Shown: one piece after another, positions 1 to 8,108 of the stretch
Layout: every line of letters starts with the position of its first letter
Numbering within the stretch: position 1 is the first letter of the stretch
Origin: DASPKT01 sp035626475
GTDB lineage: Bacteria; Pseudomonadota; Alphaproteobacteria; Azospirillales; Azospirillaceae
DNA: 64,000 bases
Reading direction: 5' to 3'
Assembly: GCA_035626475.1 (NCBI GenBank)
Contig: DASPNP010000049.1
Coordinates: 57,124 to 121,123, forward strand
The notes under the pieces: generated by a model
What the model was told of the DNA's origin: nothing
What the model saw: only the letters and a program-made list of their open reading frames with translations
Databases searched by the model: none
Program-made: the position numbers and the translations under genes

Positions 1-249
1 CTGTGGCCTCCCCATGGGACGGCATGGGATGGGACGGCATGGGACATGGCCGGCCTACAGCGCGACCTCGCCCGCCTCGGCTACGATGTCCCGCAGACCG
101 GCGGACTGGACGAGCCCACCCGTCTGGTCGTCCGCGCCTTCCAGCGCCACTGGCGCCCGGCCGACTTCTCCGGCACGCCCGACGACGAGACGGTGGCGCG
201 GCTGCGGGCGCTTCTAAAGCTACATAGCCTTCACTCAGCACGACCTTAA
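1..249 (+). CDS. N-acetylmuramoyl-L-alanine amidase, C-terminal fragment (peptidoglycan-binding domain)
   Basis: The reading frame is open from the first base of the window, so only the 3' end of the gene is present. The visible part looks like the C-terminal peptidoglycan-binding helical domain of AmiD-type amidases: LQRDLARLGYDVPQTG, then a helix ending in VVRAFQRHW, then a DDETVARLRALL helix. The catalytic domain lies outside the window. An unusual stretch just before the domain (codons 5-15) is encoded by the ATGGG repeats and reads HGTAWDGTAWD. The last dozen residues (KLHSLHSARP) do not look like the family, and base composition falls at the same point, so the native C-terminus may have been replaced by inserted DNA. 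Confidence 0.7.
   Translation: MWPPHGTAWDGTAWDMAGLQRDLARLGYDVPQTGGLDEPTRLVVRAFQRHWRPADFSGTPDDETVARLRALLKLHSLHSARP
14..43 (+). repeat. ATGGG repeat cluster A (inside amidase gene)
   Basis: ATGGG occurs at 14, 24, 29 and 39, with the unit ATGGGACGGC repeated. The 16-mer ATGGGACGGCATGGGA recurs exactly at 2360-2375. The 10-bp phasing resembles the MraZ boxes upstream of mraZ. Whether it binds MraZ here is inference; it may simply be a dispersed repeat carried in frame. Confidence 0.6.
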
Positions 250-260
250 AGCGGGGCTAC

Positions 261-995
261 TTACAGCATTTGGTACGCATGAAGATAGCAATACCCCAAG
301 CCCATTTTTGCTAATCTCTGACACTCGGCCGGATCAATTTCCGAGTTCCCGATGGCAAGAAATTCAACATCCTCAGCATCTCTGACCAGGCGATTAAATC
401 TTTTCAGCTTCCCCATTTTGCTGATCATTTTATTATAGTCATGCAACCAGCCCACATTCCTGGTGTAGGGGCCCTGGTTGGTAAGTTTCGGTTGCGTGGC
501 AATAACTCTACCGGGCGAGGCCGGACCACTACCGATGGTCACGTCAACTCCGAACTGCCTCTTTATGTTCCTCTCCCAATAAGCCTCAAGGCCTAGCTCT
601 TTTGCCATAGTGTAGATAAGGGCTTCTGCAACTTCATTGGTGAACGCCATGGGCCTCATTCGGTGGGGCACAACTTGTTCTATGTATCTTGCCAGAGGCT
701 CCGCACTTGGATCACAGAAATAAGATGACCCCTTAAACGGCACTGGCTTACTTGAAATTTCTTCAAAGTAGCCGGTATTAACCATGTTCTTTGTGTGGAC
801 AGCAATGATGCAATCGCCCGTGGGCTGCGCCCCGCCATCACACATAAACCCCAATAGATTATATGGAACCAGAATCGCCAGATCTGGATTCACCGGCAGA
901 ACTTTATAGCCGTTACCAGCAACATGAAACGCGAATTCAGCAGGACTGAGATTTATCTTTCCACATAGGAATTCTTCCCAATCAGAATTATTCAA
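261..995 (-). CDS. hypothetical protein of unknown family, lower-GC orphan
   Basis: A 244-residue protein that I do not recognise. It has no signal peptide or obvious membrane segment. A mid-protein stretch around residues 120-155 (NEVAEALIYTMAKELGLE, then RQFGVDVTIG) has the look of a nuclease-like alpha/beta core, but no catalytic motif can be named with confidence. The gene has far more A/T at third codon positions than every neighbour, using many AAT, TTT, ATA and AAA codons, and it sits between a damaged amidase end and a Uma2 gene. This points to horizontal acquisition. It runs opposite to the flanking genes and is not part of an operon. Confidence 0.7.
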   Translation of the reverse strand: MNNSDWEEFLCGKINLSPAEFAFHVAGNGYKVLPVNPDLAILVPYNLLGFMCDGGAQPTGDCIIAVHTKNMVNTGYFEEISSKPVPFKGSSYFCDPSAEPLARYIEQVVPHRMRPMAFTNEVAEALIYTMAKELGLEAYWERNIKRQFGVDVTIGSGPASPGRVIATQPKLTNQGPYTRNVGWLHDYNKMISKMGKLKRFNRLVRDAEDVEFLAIGNSEIDPAECQRLAKMGLGYCYLHAYQML

Positions 996-1186
996 AAGAA
1001 CCTCCCGCCGATTCTAGCCAGCCGCTCAACACGGGTCAACATTGATATTACTAAATCCAAGCCAAGCTGCAACTATAGGATATTATGTTCAGCCGATGAG
1101 TTGTGAACTGCTGGCCAAGCGCTATGGCGATAACAAAGAGCCTGCCTGCACGTTATAATGTGTTCGACCACGTCAGGAGGACGCCA

Positions 1187-1825
1187 ATGGCCGACGCCGC
1201 GCGCAAACTGATGACAGTGGACGAGTTCCTTGCCTGGGACGACGGGACGGATACCCGCTACGACTTGATCGAGGGCGTCCCCGTGCCCAAAGGCCCGATC
1301 CTGAACCGGTCAGGCGAGATCATCGGGATGGCGCCGGCGACGCCGGAGCACAGCGCGATGGCGTCGAAGATCGCCACTCTGCTGACCGCCGCTGTAGCGG
1401 TGCGGCGGGACTACTGGGTGGGGGTCGAATTGGGAGTCCGTCGTATGGAAAGAGCCATAAGCTACTTCCATGCCGATGTTGCGGTCGTATGCCACCCACT
1501 TACTCGTGAGCAGAAGGGCGTGACTACGCCAGCACTCATCGTCGAGGTACTGTCACCCTCGACCCAGGTCTACGATCGTCGCATCAAGCTACCCTTCTAC
1601 CGGTGCTTGTCATCTATGCAAGAAATCCTTCTTGTCGATCCGCAGCGCCTCTACTGCGAGGTCCACCGCCGCGTCGGCGATCTCTGGGCGACCGACCTGC
1701 TGGTCGAGCGGGAGCATGTCCTGCGCCTCGAGAGCGTCGGCCTGAACGTTCCCCTGGACGAGCTCTATGCTGGTCTGCCGCTGGAGGACGATCTCGGCAT
1801 TGCATATGGGACGCCGGAGGCCTAG
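1187..1825 (+). CDS. Uma2 family (DUF820) putative endonuclease
   Basis: A 212-residue protein of the Uma2/DUF820 family, which has a PD-(D/E)XK restriction-endonuclease fold; the cellular role is not established. Visible family marks are MTVDEFLAWDD near the N-terminus, YDLIEGVPV, a FHADVAVV strand carrying the Asp, and LIVEVLSPST carrying the Glu, followed by the YDRRIKLPFY helix. The ATG at 1187 was chosen because AGGAGG lies just upstream (1175-1180); an in-frame ATG at 1103 has no such site. Around 1440-1560 the third-position GC falls, giving a mosaic look. The stop lies 10 bp before the RNase P RNA. Confidence 0.85.
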   Translation: MADAARKLMTVDEFLAWDDGTDTRYDLIEGVPVPKGPILNRSGEIIGMAPATPEHSAMASKIATLLTAAVAVRRDYWVGVELGVRRMERAISYFHADVAVVCHPLTREQKGVTTPALIVEVLSPSTQVYDRRIKLPFYRCLSSMQEILLVDPQRLYCEVHRRVGDLWATDLLVEREHVLRLESVGLNVPLDELYAGLPLEDDLGIAYGTPEA

Positions 1826-1835
1826 CTTGCGCACC

Positions 1836-2243
<408 letters not shown>

Positions 2244-2318
2244 ATCTACCTCTTTATTGCGGACGATTCAGGTCTGCTTGTGGTCCCCGAAACATTACTG
2301 GCGGGACCGGGCCCCGCC

Positions 2319-2374
2319 ATGGGATGGCATGGGCCGGCGGCGCCTTTCCCGACGGGAGCATGGGACGGCATGGG
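2319..2374 (+). repeat. ATGGG repeat cluster B
   Basis: Two pairs of ATGGG with exact 10-bp periods, at 2319/2329 and 2360/2370. The second pair shares the 16-mer ATGGGACGGCATGGGA with cluster A at the start of the window. The form ATGGG-N5-ATGGG equals that of the MraZ operator below, in the opposite orientation. Confidence 0.6.
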
Positions 2375-2549
2375 AAACCGGCGCCGCATCCCTCTTCCGC
2401 ACCGGCTGCCACTAAGGATTCATTTACCAGAACAGTCTAGCCACAACATCTTGTGGTGCGAGGGATCACCGTTCCGGGGCGCGGAAGCGCCGCCGAGGGA
2501 CCAGACGCTCCCGCCCTGTCCCTCTCGGCTTAGCCCGAGGACTTGCGCC

Positions 2550-2730
2550 TGTGGAGAAGAGCCCCGCGCGGCCTTAAGTTGCTGCTAACCCTTTCGTTAT
2601 CCACAGCCGGAACGGATAATGAACGATCTTAGATAAAATGCGTGAGATCGGCGGTTTTCCTATGGTTCGGCACTCGATCCCCTGAATCTCCCGGTGTGAC
2701 GACGGTCACTTATCAACAACCTGTGGATAA
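2550..2730. promoter_or_regulatory. cluster of DnaA boxes with a CtrA-like site
   Basis: Perfect DnaA boxes are TTATCCACA at 2597-2605 (+) and its complement TGTGGATAA at 2722-2730 (-). Boxes with one mismatch are TGTGGAGAA at 2550-2558 (-) and TTATCAACA at 2710-2718 (+). A CtrA-like motif TTAA-N7-CTAAC, one mismatch from consensus, is at 2574-2589. The stretch between the perfect boxes is relatively A/T-rich. It may couple dcw expression to replication or be part of an origin; that is inference. Confidence 0.5.
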
Positions 2731-2762
2731 TTCTTCGAAGGGGCCCTTCTTTACTGATGGGT

Positions 2763-2807
2763 CCCATTGACGCCCATACTGGCCCATGCTATCCCATTCC
2801 TACCCAT
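2763..2807 (-). promoter_or_regulatory. MraZ operator: five phased ATGGG boxes
   Basis: On the plus strand CCCAT recurs at 2763, 2773, 2783, 2793 and 2803, exactly every 10 bp, so the minus strand reads (ATGGG-N5) five times. MraZ of E. coli is known to bind several TGGG-type repeats spaced by one helical turn upstream of its own gene. The array overlaps the predicted promoter, so autorepression of the dcw operon is the likely effect. Confidence 0.85.
2767..2795 (+). promoter_or_regulatory. predicted sigma-70 promoter of the dcw operon
   Basis: TTGACG (2767-2772), a 17-bp spacer and TATCCC (2790-2795). The -35 matches well and the -10 only partly. It lies inside the MraZ box array and about 130 bp before the mraZ start. 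Confidence 0.55.
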
Positions 2808-2935
2808 AAATCGGGCGCGTCCGCCCATCGCCGCATCCTCCCACCGGGGTTCATCGGGAGGTCCGGACCGGAGGACGCGGGGCGGGCTTTGCGAGAGGGG
2901 CGGTTCCCGACGGGGGACCGAGAGTGAGCGGGGCG

Positions 2936-3415
2936 ATGAGCCTTTTCCTGTCCACATACGTCAACAAGGTCGACAAGAAGGGTCGGGTCTCTGTGCCCGC
3001 GCCCTTCCGCGCCGTCCTTGGTGGGCAGGCCGAGCTGATCGTCTTCCGGTCCCTGCAGGCCCAGGCGCTGGACGCCTGCTCCGTCGACTACATGAACCAG
3101 CTGGCGGACGCGCTCGATAACCCCGAGATGCCCGACGATCTGCGCGACCTGATCGAGACCACCGTGTTTGGCGGCTCGGTCCGGCTGCCCATCGACCCCG
3201 AGGGCCGCATCGTCATCCCCGAGCAGTTCGTCGGCTTCGCCGGCCTGGGCGAGAACGCCGCCTTCGTCGGCCGCCGCCGCACCTTCCAGATCTGGGACCC
3301 CGAGGCCTTCGCCGCCCACGAGGCCGCGAGCCGGGAGCAAACCCGCGCCAACAACATCTCGCTGGCCACCGTGCTCGCCCGCACCGCCAGCCTGGCGAAG
3401 GGAGGTGCCGCGTGA
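2936..3415 (+). CDS. mraZ: transcriptional regulator MraZ
   Basis: DNA-binding regulator that heads the dcw operon and represses it in E. coli. Two SpoVT/AbrB-type domains are visible, with signatures DKKGRVSVP at residues 13-21 and DPEGRIVIP at 87-95, as expected of the family. The 159-residue length is normal. The ATG at 2936 gives the family-like N-terminus MSLFLSTYVNK; an in-frame GTG at 2924 would add four residues. The stop overlaps the rsmH start (GTGA), so the two are coupled. The phased boxes upstream are its probable target. Confidence 0.95.
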   Translation: MSLFLSTYVNKVDKKGRVSVPAPFRAVLGGQAELIVFRSLQAQALDACSVDYMNQLADALDNPEMPDDLRDLIETTVFGGSVRLPIDPEGRIVIPEQFVGFAGLGENAAFVGRRRTFQIWDPEAFAAHEAASREQTRANNISLATVLARTASLAKGGAA

Positions 3416-4377
3416 GCGCCGACCTGCACATCCCCGTCCTGCTGACCGAGATCGTCGCCGCCCTCGCCCCCCGGGCCGGCGACGTGATCGTGGACGGCAC
3501 CTTCGGCCGCGGCGGCTACTCCACCGCCCTGCTGAACGCCGCCGATTGCCGCGTCTACGGGATCGACCGCGACCCCCGCGCGGTCGCTCACGGAGCATCC
3601 ATCGCCCCCGGCTTCGGCGGAAGGCTGACCGTAGTCGAGGGCCGCTTCGGCTCAATGGACCGGCTGATGGCCGACCTGGGCGTCGCCCGGGTGGACGGCG
3701 TGACGCTGGACCTCGGCGTCTCCTCGCCGCAGATCGACGACCCCGCCCGCGGCTTCTCCTTCCGCTTCGAGGGGCCGCTGGACATGCGCATGGGGCGCGA
3801 CGGTCCCAGCGCCGCCGACGTGGTGAACACCTACGAGGAGGTCGAGATCGCCGACATCCTCTGGCGCTACGGCGAGGAGCGGCTGTCGCGCCGCATCGCC
3901 CGCGCCATCGTCGAGGCCCGCCGCGCCGAGCCCTACCGCACCACCCTGCAGCTGGCCGACACGATCCGCCGCTGCGTGCCCCGCTCCAAGGACGGCATCG
4001 ACCCGGCGACCCGCAGCTTCCAGGGGCTGCGCCTCTATGTGAACGACGAGCTGGGCGAGCTGGACCGCGGCCTGGCCGCCGCCGAGCGGCTGCTGGCCCC
4101 CGGCGGGCGCCTCGCCATCGTCTCCTTCCATTCGCTGGAGGACCGCGCGGTGAAGGAGTTCCTCCGCCGCCGCGCCGGCCTTGAGGCCGGTTCCTCCCGC
4201 CACATGCCCGGCCCCGCGAAGAGCGGTCCTGCCCCGACCTTCCGCCTCGTCGACAAGGGCGGCGTCAAGCCGACCGCGTCCGAGGTCTCCGCCAATTCCC
4301 GCGCGCGCTCCGCCCGGTTGCGCGCCGCCATCCGTACCGAGGCCCCCGCCTGGCCTCCCCTGGGAGAAGCCGCATGA
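3412..4377 (+). CDS. rsmH: 16S rRNA (cytosine(1402)-N(4))-methyltransferase RsmH
   Basis: SAM-dependent methyltransferase (formerly MraW) that methylates C1402 of 16S rRNA in the decoding site. The 321-residue protein shows the N-terminal HIPVL motif (6-10), the SAM-binding loop VDGTFGRGGYS (27-37) and the LDLGVSSPQIDDPARGFSF block, all diagnostic. The SFHSLEDR motif near the C-terminus is also family-typical. It starts with GTG, overlapping the mraZ stop, and its own stop overlaps the ftsL ATG. Its fixed place between mraZ and ftsL matches the usual dcw order. Confidence 0.97.
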   Translation: MSADLHIPVLLTEIVAALAPRAGDVIVDGTFGRGGYSTALLNAADCRVYGIDRDPRAVAHGASIAPGFGGRLTVVEGRFGSMDRLMADLGVARVDGVTLDLGVSSPQIDDPARGFSFRFEGPLDMRMGRDGPSAADVVNTYEEVEIADILWRYGEERLSRRIARAIVEARRAEPYRTTLQLADTIRRCVPRSKDGIDPATRSFQGLRLYVNDELGELDRGLAAAERLLAPGGRLAIVSFHSLEDRAVKEFLRRRAGLEAGSSRHMPGPAKSGPAPTFRLVDKGGVKPTASEVSANSRARSARLRAAIRTEAPAWPPLGEAA

Positions 4378-4871
4378 TCGGCAAGTCCACCATCGTCTGG
4401 GTCTGCCTCGCCACGGTGGCGAGCGGCATCCTCTACCACACCAGCTACCGGGTGCAGGAGCAGGCGGAGCGCCTGTCCTCCATCAACCGGCAGATCGTGG
4501 CCGAGCAGGAGGCCATCCAGGTCCTGAAGGCCGAGTGGGCCTACCTGAACGACCCGGCCCGGCTGGAACGCCTGGTGGCGCAGCACACCGCGCTGAAGCC
4601 GGTCCAGGTGGCGCAGATGGTGACGCTGGACGCGATCCCCGAGAAGCTGCCCGAGGGCGTGCTGGTGGCCGAGGCCCCGGCCGCCGCGGCGCCGGCCCCT
4701 CGGACGCAGGTCGCGGCCGCCGCGCCGACCAAGACAGACGCCGCCAAGGTCGCCGCCAAGCCGGCGCCGAAGAAGACCGACGCGCCGAAGGCCGGGGGCG
4801 CCAAGCCGGCGCCGCAGGCCGCCCCGGTCGACGGCCCGGTGCTGCTCGCCAGGTACGGAGCCCGCCGGTGA
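4374..4871 (+). CDS. ftsL: cell division protein FtsL
   Basis: Small bitopic division protein that works with FtsB and FtsQ to recruit and activate FtsW/FtsI. The 165 residues comprise a short cytoplasmic end, one membrane helix at about 6-22, and a periplasmic coiled coil with VQEQAERLSSINRQIVAEQE. The family motif LKAEWAYLNDPARLERLV follows. A long Ala/Pro/Lys-rich tail (about residues 100-160) is not part of the core fold. The call rests on length, topology, this motif and position; the start overlaps the rsmH stop and the stop overlaps the ftsI start. Confidence 0.93.
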   Translation: MIGKSTIVWVCLATVASGILYHTSYRVQEQAERLSSINRQIVAEQEAIQVLKAEWAYLNDPARLERLVAQHTALKPVQVAQMVTLDAIPEKLPEGVLVAEAPAAAAPAPRTQVAAAAPTKTDAAKVAAKPAPKKTDAPKAGGAKPAPQAAPVDGPVLLARYGARR

Positions 4872-6646
4872 CGGACGCCGACTTCTCCCTCACCGGTTTC
4901 GATATCGCGGGCATCGACCGGAGACAGAACGCCCGCCCCGAGGGCCGCGTCCGGCTGCAGAGCCGCGCGGCCCATGCGCTTGAGCAGGGCCGGGCGCGCC
5001 TGATCGTCACCGCCGCCATGTTCGGCCTGGCCTTCGGCACGGTCGGGCTGCGGCTGGTCGACGTGATGGTGCTGAACCGCGGCGCCGAGCCGGGCGCCGG
5101 CCGGGCCGTCACCGCCGGCGCGCCCCAGGCCAGCCGCGCCGACATCCTGGACCGCAACGGCGTGCTGCTGGCGACCTCGCTGACCACCGCCTCGCTGTTC
5201 GCCGACCCCAAGCTGGTGATCGACGCCGAGGAGGCCGCGCGCAAGCTGGTCGCCACCCTGCCCGAGCTGGACTACCGCACCGTCCTGGCCGAGCTGACCA
5301 GCGACAAGCGCTTCGTCTGGCTGAAGCGGAACCTGACGCCGCGCCAGCAGTTCGAGGTCAACCGCCTGGGCCTGCCCGGCGTCAGCTTCCAGAAGGAGGA
5401 GCGCCGCATCTACCCGCAGGGCAACCTGGCGGCGCACCTGGTCGGCTTCACCGGCGTGGACAATAACGGCCTGATGGGCATGGAGCAGTCCTTCGACAAG
5501 CGCCTGAAGGAGAACCCCCAGCCCCTGCAGCTCAGCGTGGACGTGCGCATCCAGCACATCCTGCGCAAGGAGATCATGGCGACGATGGAGGAGTTCTCCG
5601 CCATCGGCGGCGCCGGCATCGTGCAGGACGTGAAGACGGGCGAGATCCTGGGCTTCGTCAGCCTGCCCGATTTCGATCCGCACATCCCCGGCGACATGCC
5701 CGACGACACCCGCTTCAACCGCGCCTCGCTGGGCGTGTTCGAGATGGGGTCGACGATGAAGATCCTGAACACGGCCATGGCGCTGGACAGCGGCCATGTG
5801 AAGATGACCGACAGCTTCGACGCCACCCGCCCGATCCGCGTCGGCCGCTTCAGCATCAGCGACTACCATCCCGAGAACCGCTGGATGAACGTCCCGGAGA
5901 TCTTCCGGGAGTCGTCCAACATCGGCTCGGTGAAGATGGCGCAGGTCGTAGGCCCCCAGGGCCAGCGCGAGTTCATGCAGCGCATCGGCTTCCTGAAGCC
6001 GGCGCAGATCGAGATTCCCGAGGTGGGTTGGCCGCTGATCCCGAACCCGTGGAAGGAGGTCAATTTGATGACCGTCTCCTTCGGCCACGGCATCTCGATC
6101 AGCCCGGTGCAGCTGACCAACTCGGTCAGCGCCGTCGTCAACGGCGGAATCATGCACCCGGCCACCCTGCTGAAGCGCGAGAAGGGCGAGGAGGTGCCGG
6201 GCACCCGCGTCGTCTCGGCCAAGACCTCCGAGGAGATCCGCAAGCTGATGCGCCTGGTGGTGACCGACGGCACCGCCAAGCAGGCCTTCATGGAGAAGGC
6301 GGCGCTGGCGGGCGAGGTCCCCTCCTACATGGTCGGCGGCAAGACCGGCACCGCCGAGAAGACCCGCGGCCGCACATACGTGAAGAACGCCCGCCTGTCG
6401 AACTTCGTCGGCGCCTTCCCGATCAACGACCCGCGCTACACCATCTTCATCATGATCGACGAGCCGAAGGGCACGAAGAAGAGCTTCGGCTACGCCACCG
6501 CCGGCTGGACGGCCGCCCCGGCGGCCCGCCGGGTCATCGACCAGATCGGCCCGCTCCTGGGCGTGAAGCCCGTCAACCTGACCGCCCCGGACGTGGTGGA
6601 AGCCATGGCCATCGACGGAATGAGGGGGACCCTTGCGTCTTACTGA
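4868..6646 (+). CDS. ftsI: peptidoglycan D,D-transpeptidase FtsI (PBP3)
   Basis: Septal transpeptidase that cross-links peptidoglycan at the division site, working with FtsW. The 592-residue protein has a cytoplasmic N-terminus, a membrane helix at about residues 44-62, a PBP dimerisation domain and a C-terminal transpeptidase domain. Catalytic motifs are STMK with Ser295, SSN at 349-351 and KTGTA at 492-496. GTG at 4868 was chosen because it overlaps the ftsL stop (GTGA); an upstream frame extension is only a shadow of rsmH. It overlaps the murE start by 14 nt. Confidence 0.97.
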   Translation: MTDADFSLTGFDIAGIDRRQNARPEGRVRLQSRAAHALEQGRARLIVTAAMFGLAFGTVGLRLVDVMVLNRGAEPGAGRAVTAGAPQASRADILDRNGVLLATSLTTASLFADPKLVIDAEEAARKLVATLPELDYRTVLAELTSDKRFVWLKRNLTPRQQFEVNRLGLPGVSFQKEERRIYPQGNLAAHLVGFTGVDNNGLMGMEQSFDKRLKENPQPLQLSVDVRIQHILRKEIMATMEEFSAIGGAGIVQDVKTGEILGFVSLPDFDPHIPGDMPDDTRFNRASLGVFEMGSTMKILNTAMALDSGHVKMTDSFDATRPIRVGRFSISDYHPENRWMNVPEIFRESSNIGSVKMAQVVGPQGQREFMQRIGFLKPAQIEIPEVGWPLIPNPWKEVNLMTVSFGHGISISPVQLTNSVSAVVNGGIMHPATLLKREKGEEVPGTRVVSAKTSEEIRKLMRLVVTDGTAKQAFMEKAALAGEVPSYMVGGKTGTAEKTRGRTYVKNARLSNFVGAFPINDPRYTIFIMIDEPKGTKKSFGYATAGWTAAPAARRVIDQIGPLLGVKPVNLTAPDVVEAMAIDGMRGTLASY

Positions 6647-8099
6647 GCTGATGGCATCACGAACCGAAATCGCCGTCTCGGCGCTCGCCCTCGAACGTGA
6701 TCCTCCGATCACGAACCTGACGGCCGACAGCCGCGCCGTGGTCCCCGGGACCCTCTTCGCCGCCCTTCCCGGCTCAGCCCGGGATGGGCGCGCTTTCATT
6801 CCGGACGCGCTCGCCAAGGGCGCGGTCGCCATCCTGGCGCCCAAGGGCACGACCCTGCCGGAGGGCTCCCAGGCCGTCCTGATCGAGGACGAGAACCCGC
6901 GCCGCCGGCTGGCGCTGCTGGCCGCCGCTTTCTTCGGCAAGCAGCCCGAGCGCATCGCGGCGGTGACGGGGACCAACGGCAAGACCTCCACCGCCCAGTT
7001 CGCCCGCCAGATCTGGCAGAGCCTCGGCCACAAGGCCGGCGCCATGGGCACGCTGGGGCTGGTCGCCCCCGGCTTCCCGCAGACCGGCAGCCTGACGACG
7101 CCCGACCCCGTCGCCCTGCACAAGCAGCTGGCGGACGTCGCTCAGGCCGGCGTGACACGTCTCTGCATGGAGGCGTCGAGCCACGGGCTGGACCAGTACC
7201 GGCTGGACGGCGTGCTGGTCAGTGCCGGCGGCTTCACCAACCTGACCCGTGACCATCTCGACTATCACGGCACCATGGAGGCCTACTTCAAGGCCAAGGC
7301 CATGCTGTTCGAGCGGGTGATGCCCAAGGGCGCCACCGCCGTGGTCAATGCCGACATCCCGGAGTTCGAGCAGCTGGCGCAGCTGTGCCGGGCGCGCAAG
7401 CAGACCGTCATCGGCTTCGGCCTGAACGCCCGCGAGCTGAAGGTGCTGGACGTCATCCCCCTCCCCCACGGCCAGCGGGTGGAGATGGAGATCATGGGTA
7501 CCAGGCGCACACTGGAGATGCCGCTGGTCGGCCGCTTCCAGGTGTGGAACGCGCTGTGCGCGCTTGGCCTCGCCATCGGCACCGGCGAGGACCCGCACAA
7601 GGCGGCGGACATGCTGGAGCGCCTGGAGACGGTGCGCGGCCGGCTGGAGCTGGTGGCGCGTCCCAACAATGACTCGGCCGTCTACGTCGATTACGCCCAC
7701 ACGCCGGACGGCCTCGAAACCGTTCTTAAAGCATTGCGGCCCCATACCACGGGCCGGCTGTCGGTCGTGTTCGGCTGCGGCGGCGATCGCGACCGGGGCA
7801 AGCGCCCCATGATGGGCGAGATCGCGGCCCGGCTGGCCGATCGGGTCATCGTCACCGACGACAATCCGCGTACCGAGGTCCCGGCCTCGATCCGCGCCGA
7901 GGTCATGGCAGGCTGCCCTGGTGCCACCGAGGTGGACGACCGGGCGGCGGCGATCGCCCTTGGCGTGCGCGAACTCTCGTCGGGCGACGTCCTTGTCGTC
8001 GCCGGCAAGGGTCATGAGCAGGGGCAGATCGTCGGGACCGAGGTCCGCCCCTTCGACGACGCGGACGTGGCCCGCAAGGCCGTCGCCGCCAGGGACTGA
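6633..8099 (+). CDS. murE: UDP-MurNAc-L-Ala-D-Glu--2,6-diaminopimelate ligase MurE
   Basis: Adds meso-diaminopimelate as the third residue of the peptidoglycan stem peptide. The 488-residue protein shows TADSR at the N-terminal domain, the ATP loop GTNGKTS (113-119) and the DNPR motif (410-413), which marks DAP rather than lysine specificity. The start is taken at TTG 6633, giving the family-like MRLTELM and lying a few bases after GAGGGGGA; an ATG at 6651 is a shorter alternative. It overlaps the ftsI 3' end by 14 nt and is followed by murF after 9 nt. Confidence 0.96.
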   Translation: MRLTELMASRTEIAVSALALERDPPITNLTADSRAVVPGTLFAALPGSARDGRAFIPDALAKGAVAILAPKGTTLPEGSQAVLIEDENPRRRLALLAAAFFGKQPERIAAVTGTNGKTSTAQFARQIWQSLGHKAGAMGTLGLVAPGFPQTGSLTTPDPVALHKQLADVAQAGVTRLCMEASSHGLDQYRLDGVLVSAGGFTNLTRDHLDYHGTMEAYFKAKAMLFERVMPKGATAVVNADIPEFEQLAQLCRARKQTVIGFGLNARELKVLDVIPLPHGQRVEMEIMGTRRTLEMPLVGRFQVWNALCALGLAIGTGEDPHKAADMLERLETVRGRLELVARPNNDSAVYVDYAHTPDGLETVLKALRPHTTGRLSVVFGCGGDRDRGKRPMMGEIAARLADRVIVTDDNPRTEVPASIRAEVMAGCPGATEVDDRAAAIALGVRELSSGDVLVVAGKGHEQGQIVGTEVRPFDDADVARKAVAARD

Positions 8100-8108
8100 G
8101 AGGGAACG

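Larger units (their letters stand above)
2244..2935. other. 692-bp non-coding region between rnpB and mraZ
   Basis: No convincing gene is seen. From left to right it holds two ATGGG pairs (2319-2374), a cluster of DnaA-box-like sites with a CtrA-like motif (2550-2730) and a promoter overlapped by five MraZ boxes (2763-2807). The part from about 2570 to 2760 is richer in A/T than its surroundings. No clear rho-independent terminator for rnpB is visible. Confidence 0.8.

Noticed and set aside
4181..4867. N-terminal extension of ftsI
   Set aside because: The extra frame overlaps rsmH and all of ftsL and is Arg/Pro-rich noise; the GTG at 4868 with the GTGA overlap is the better start.
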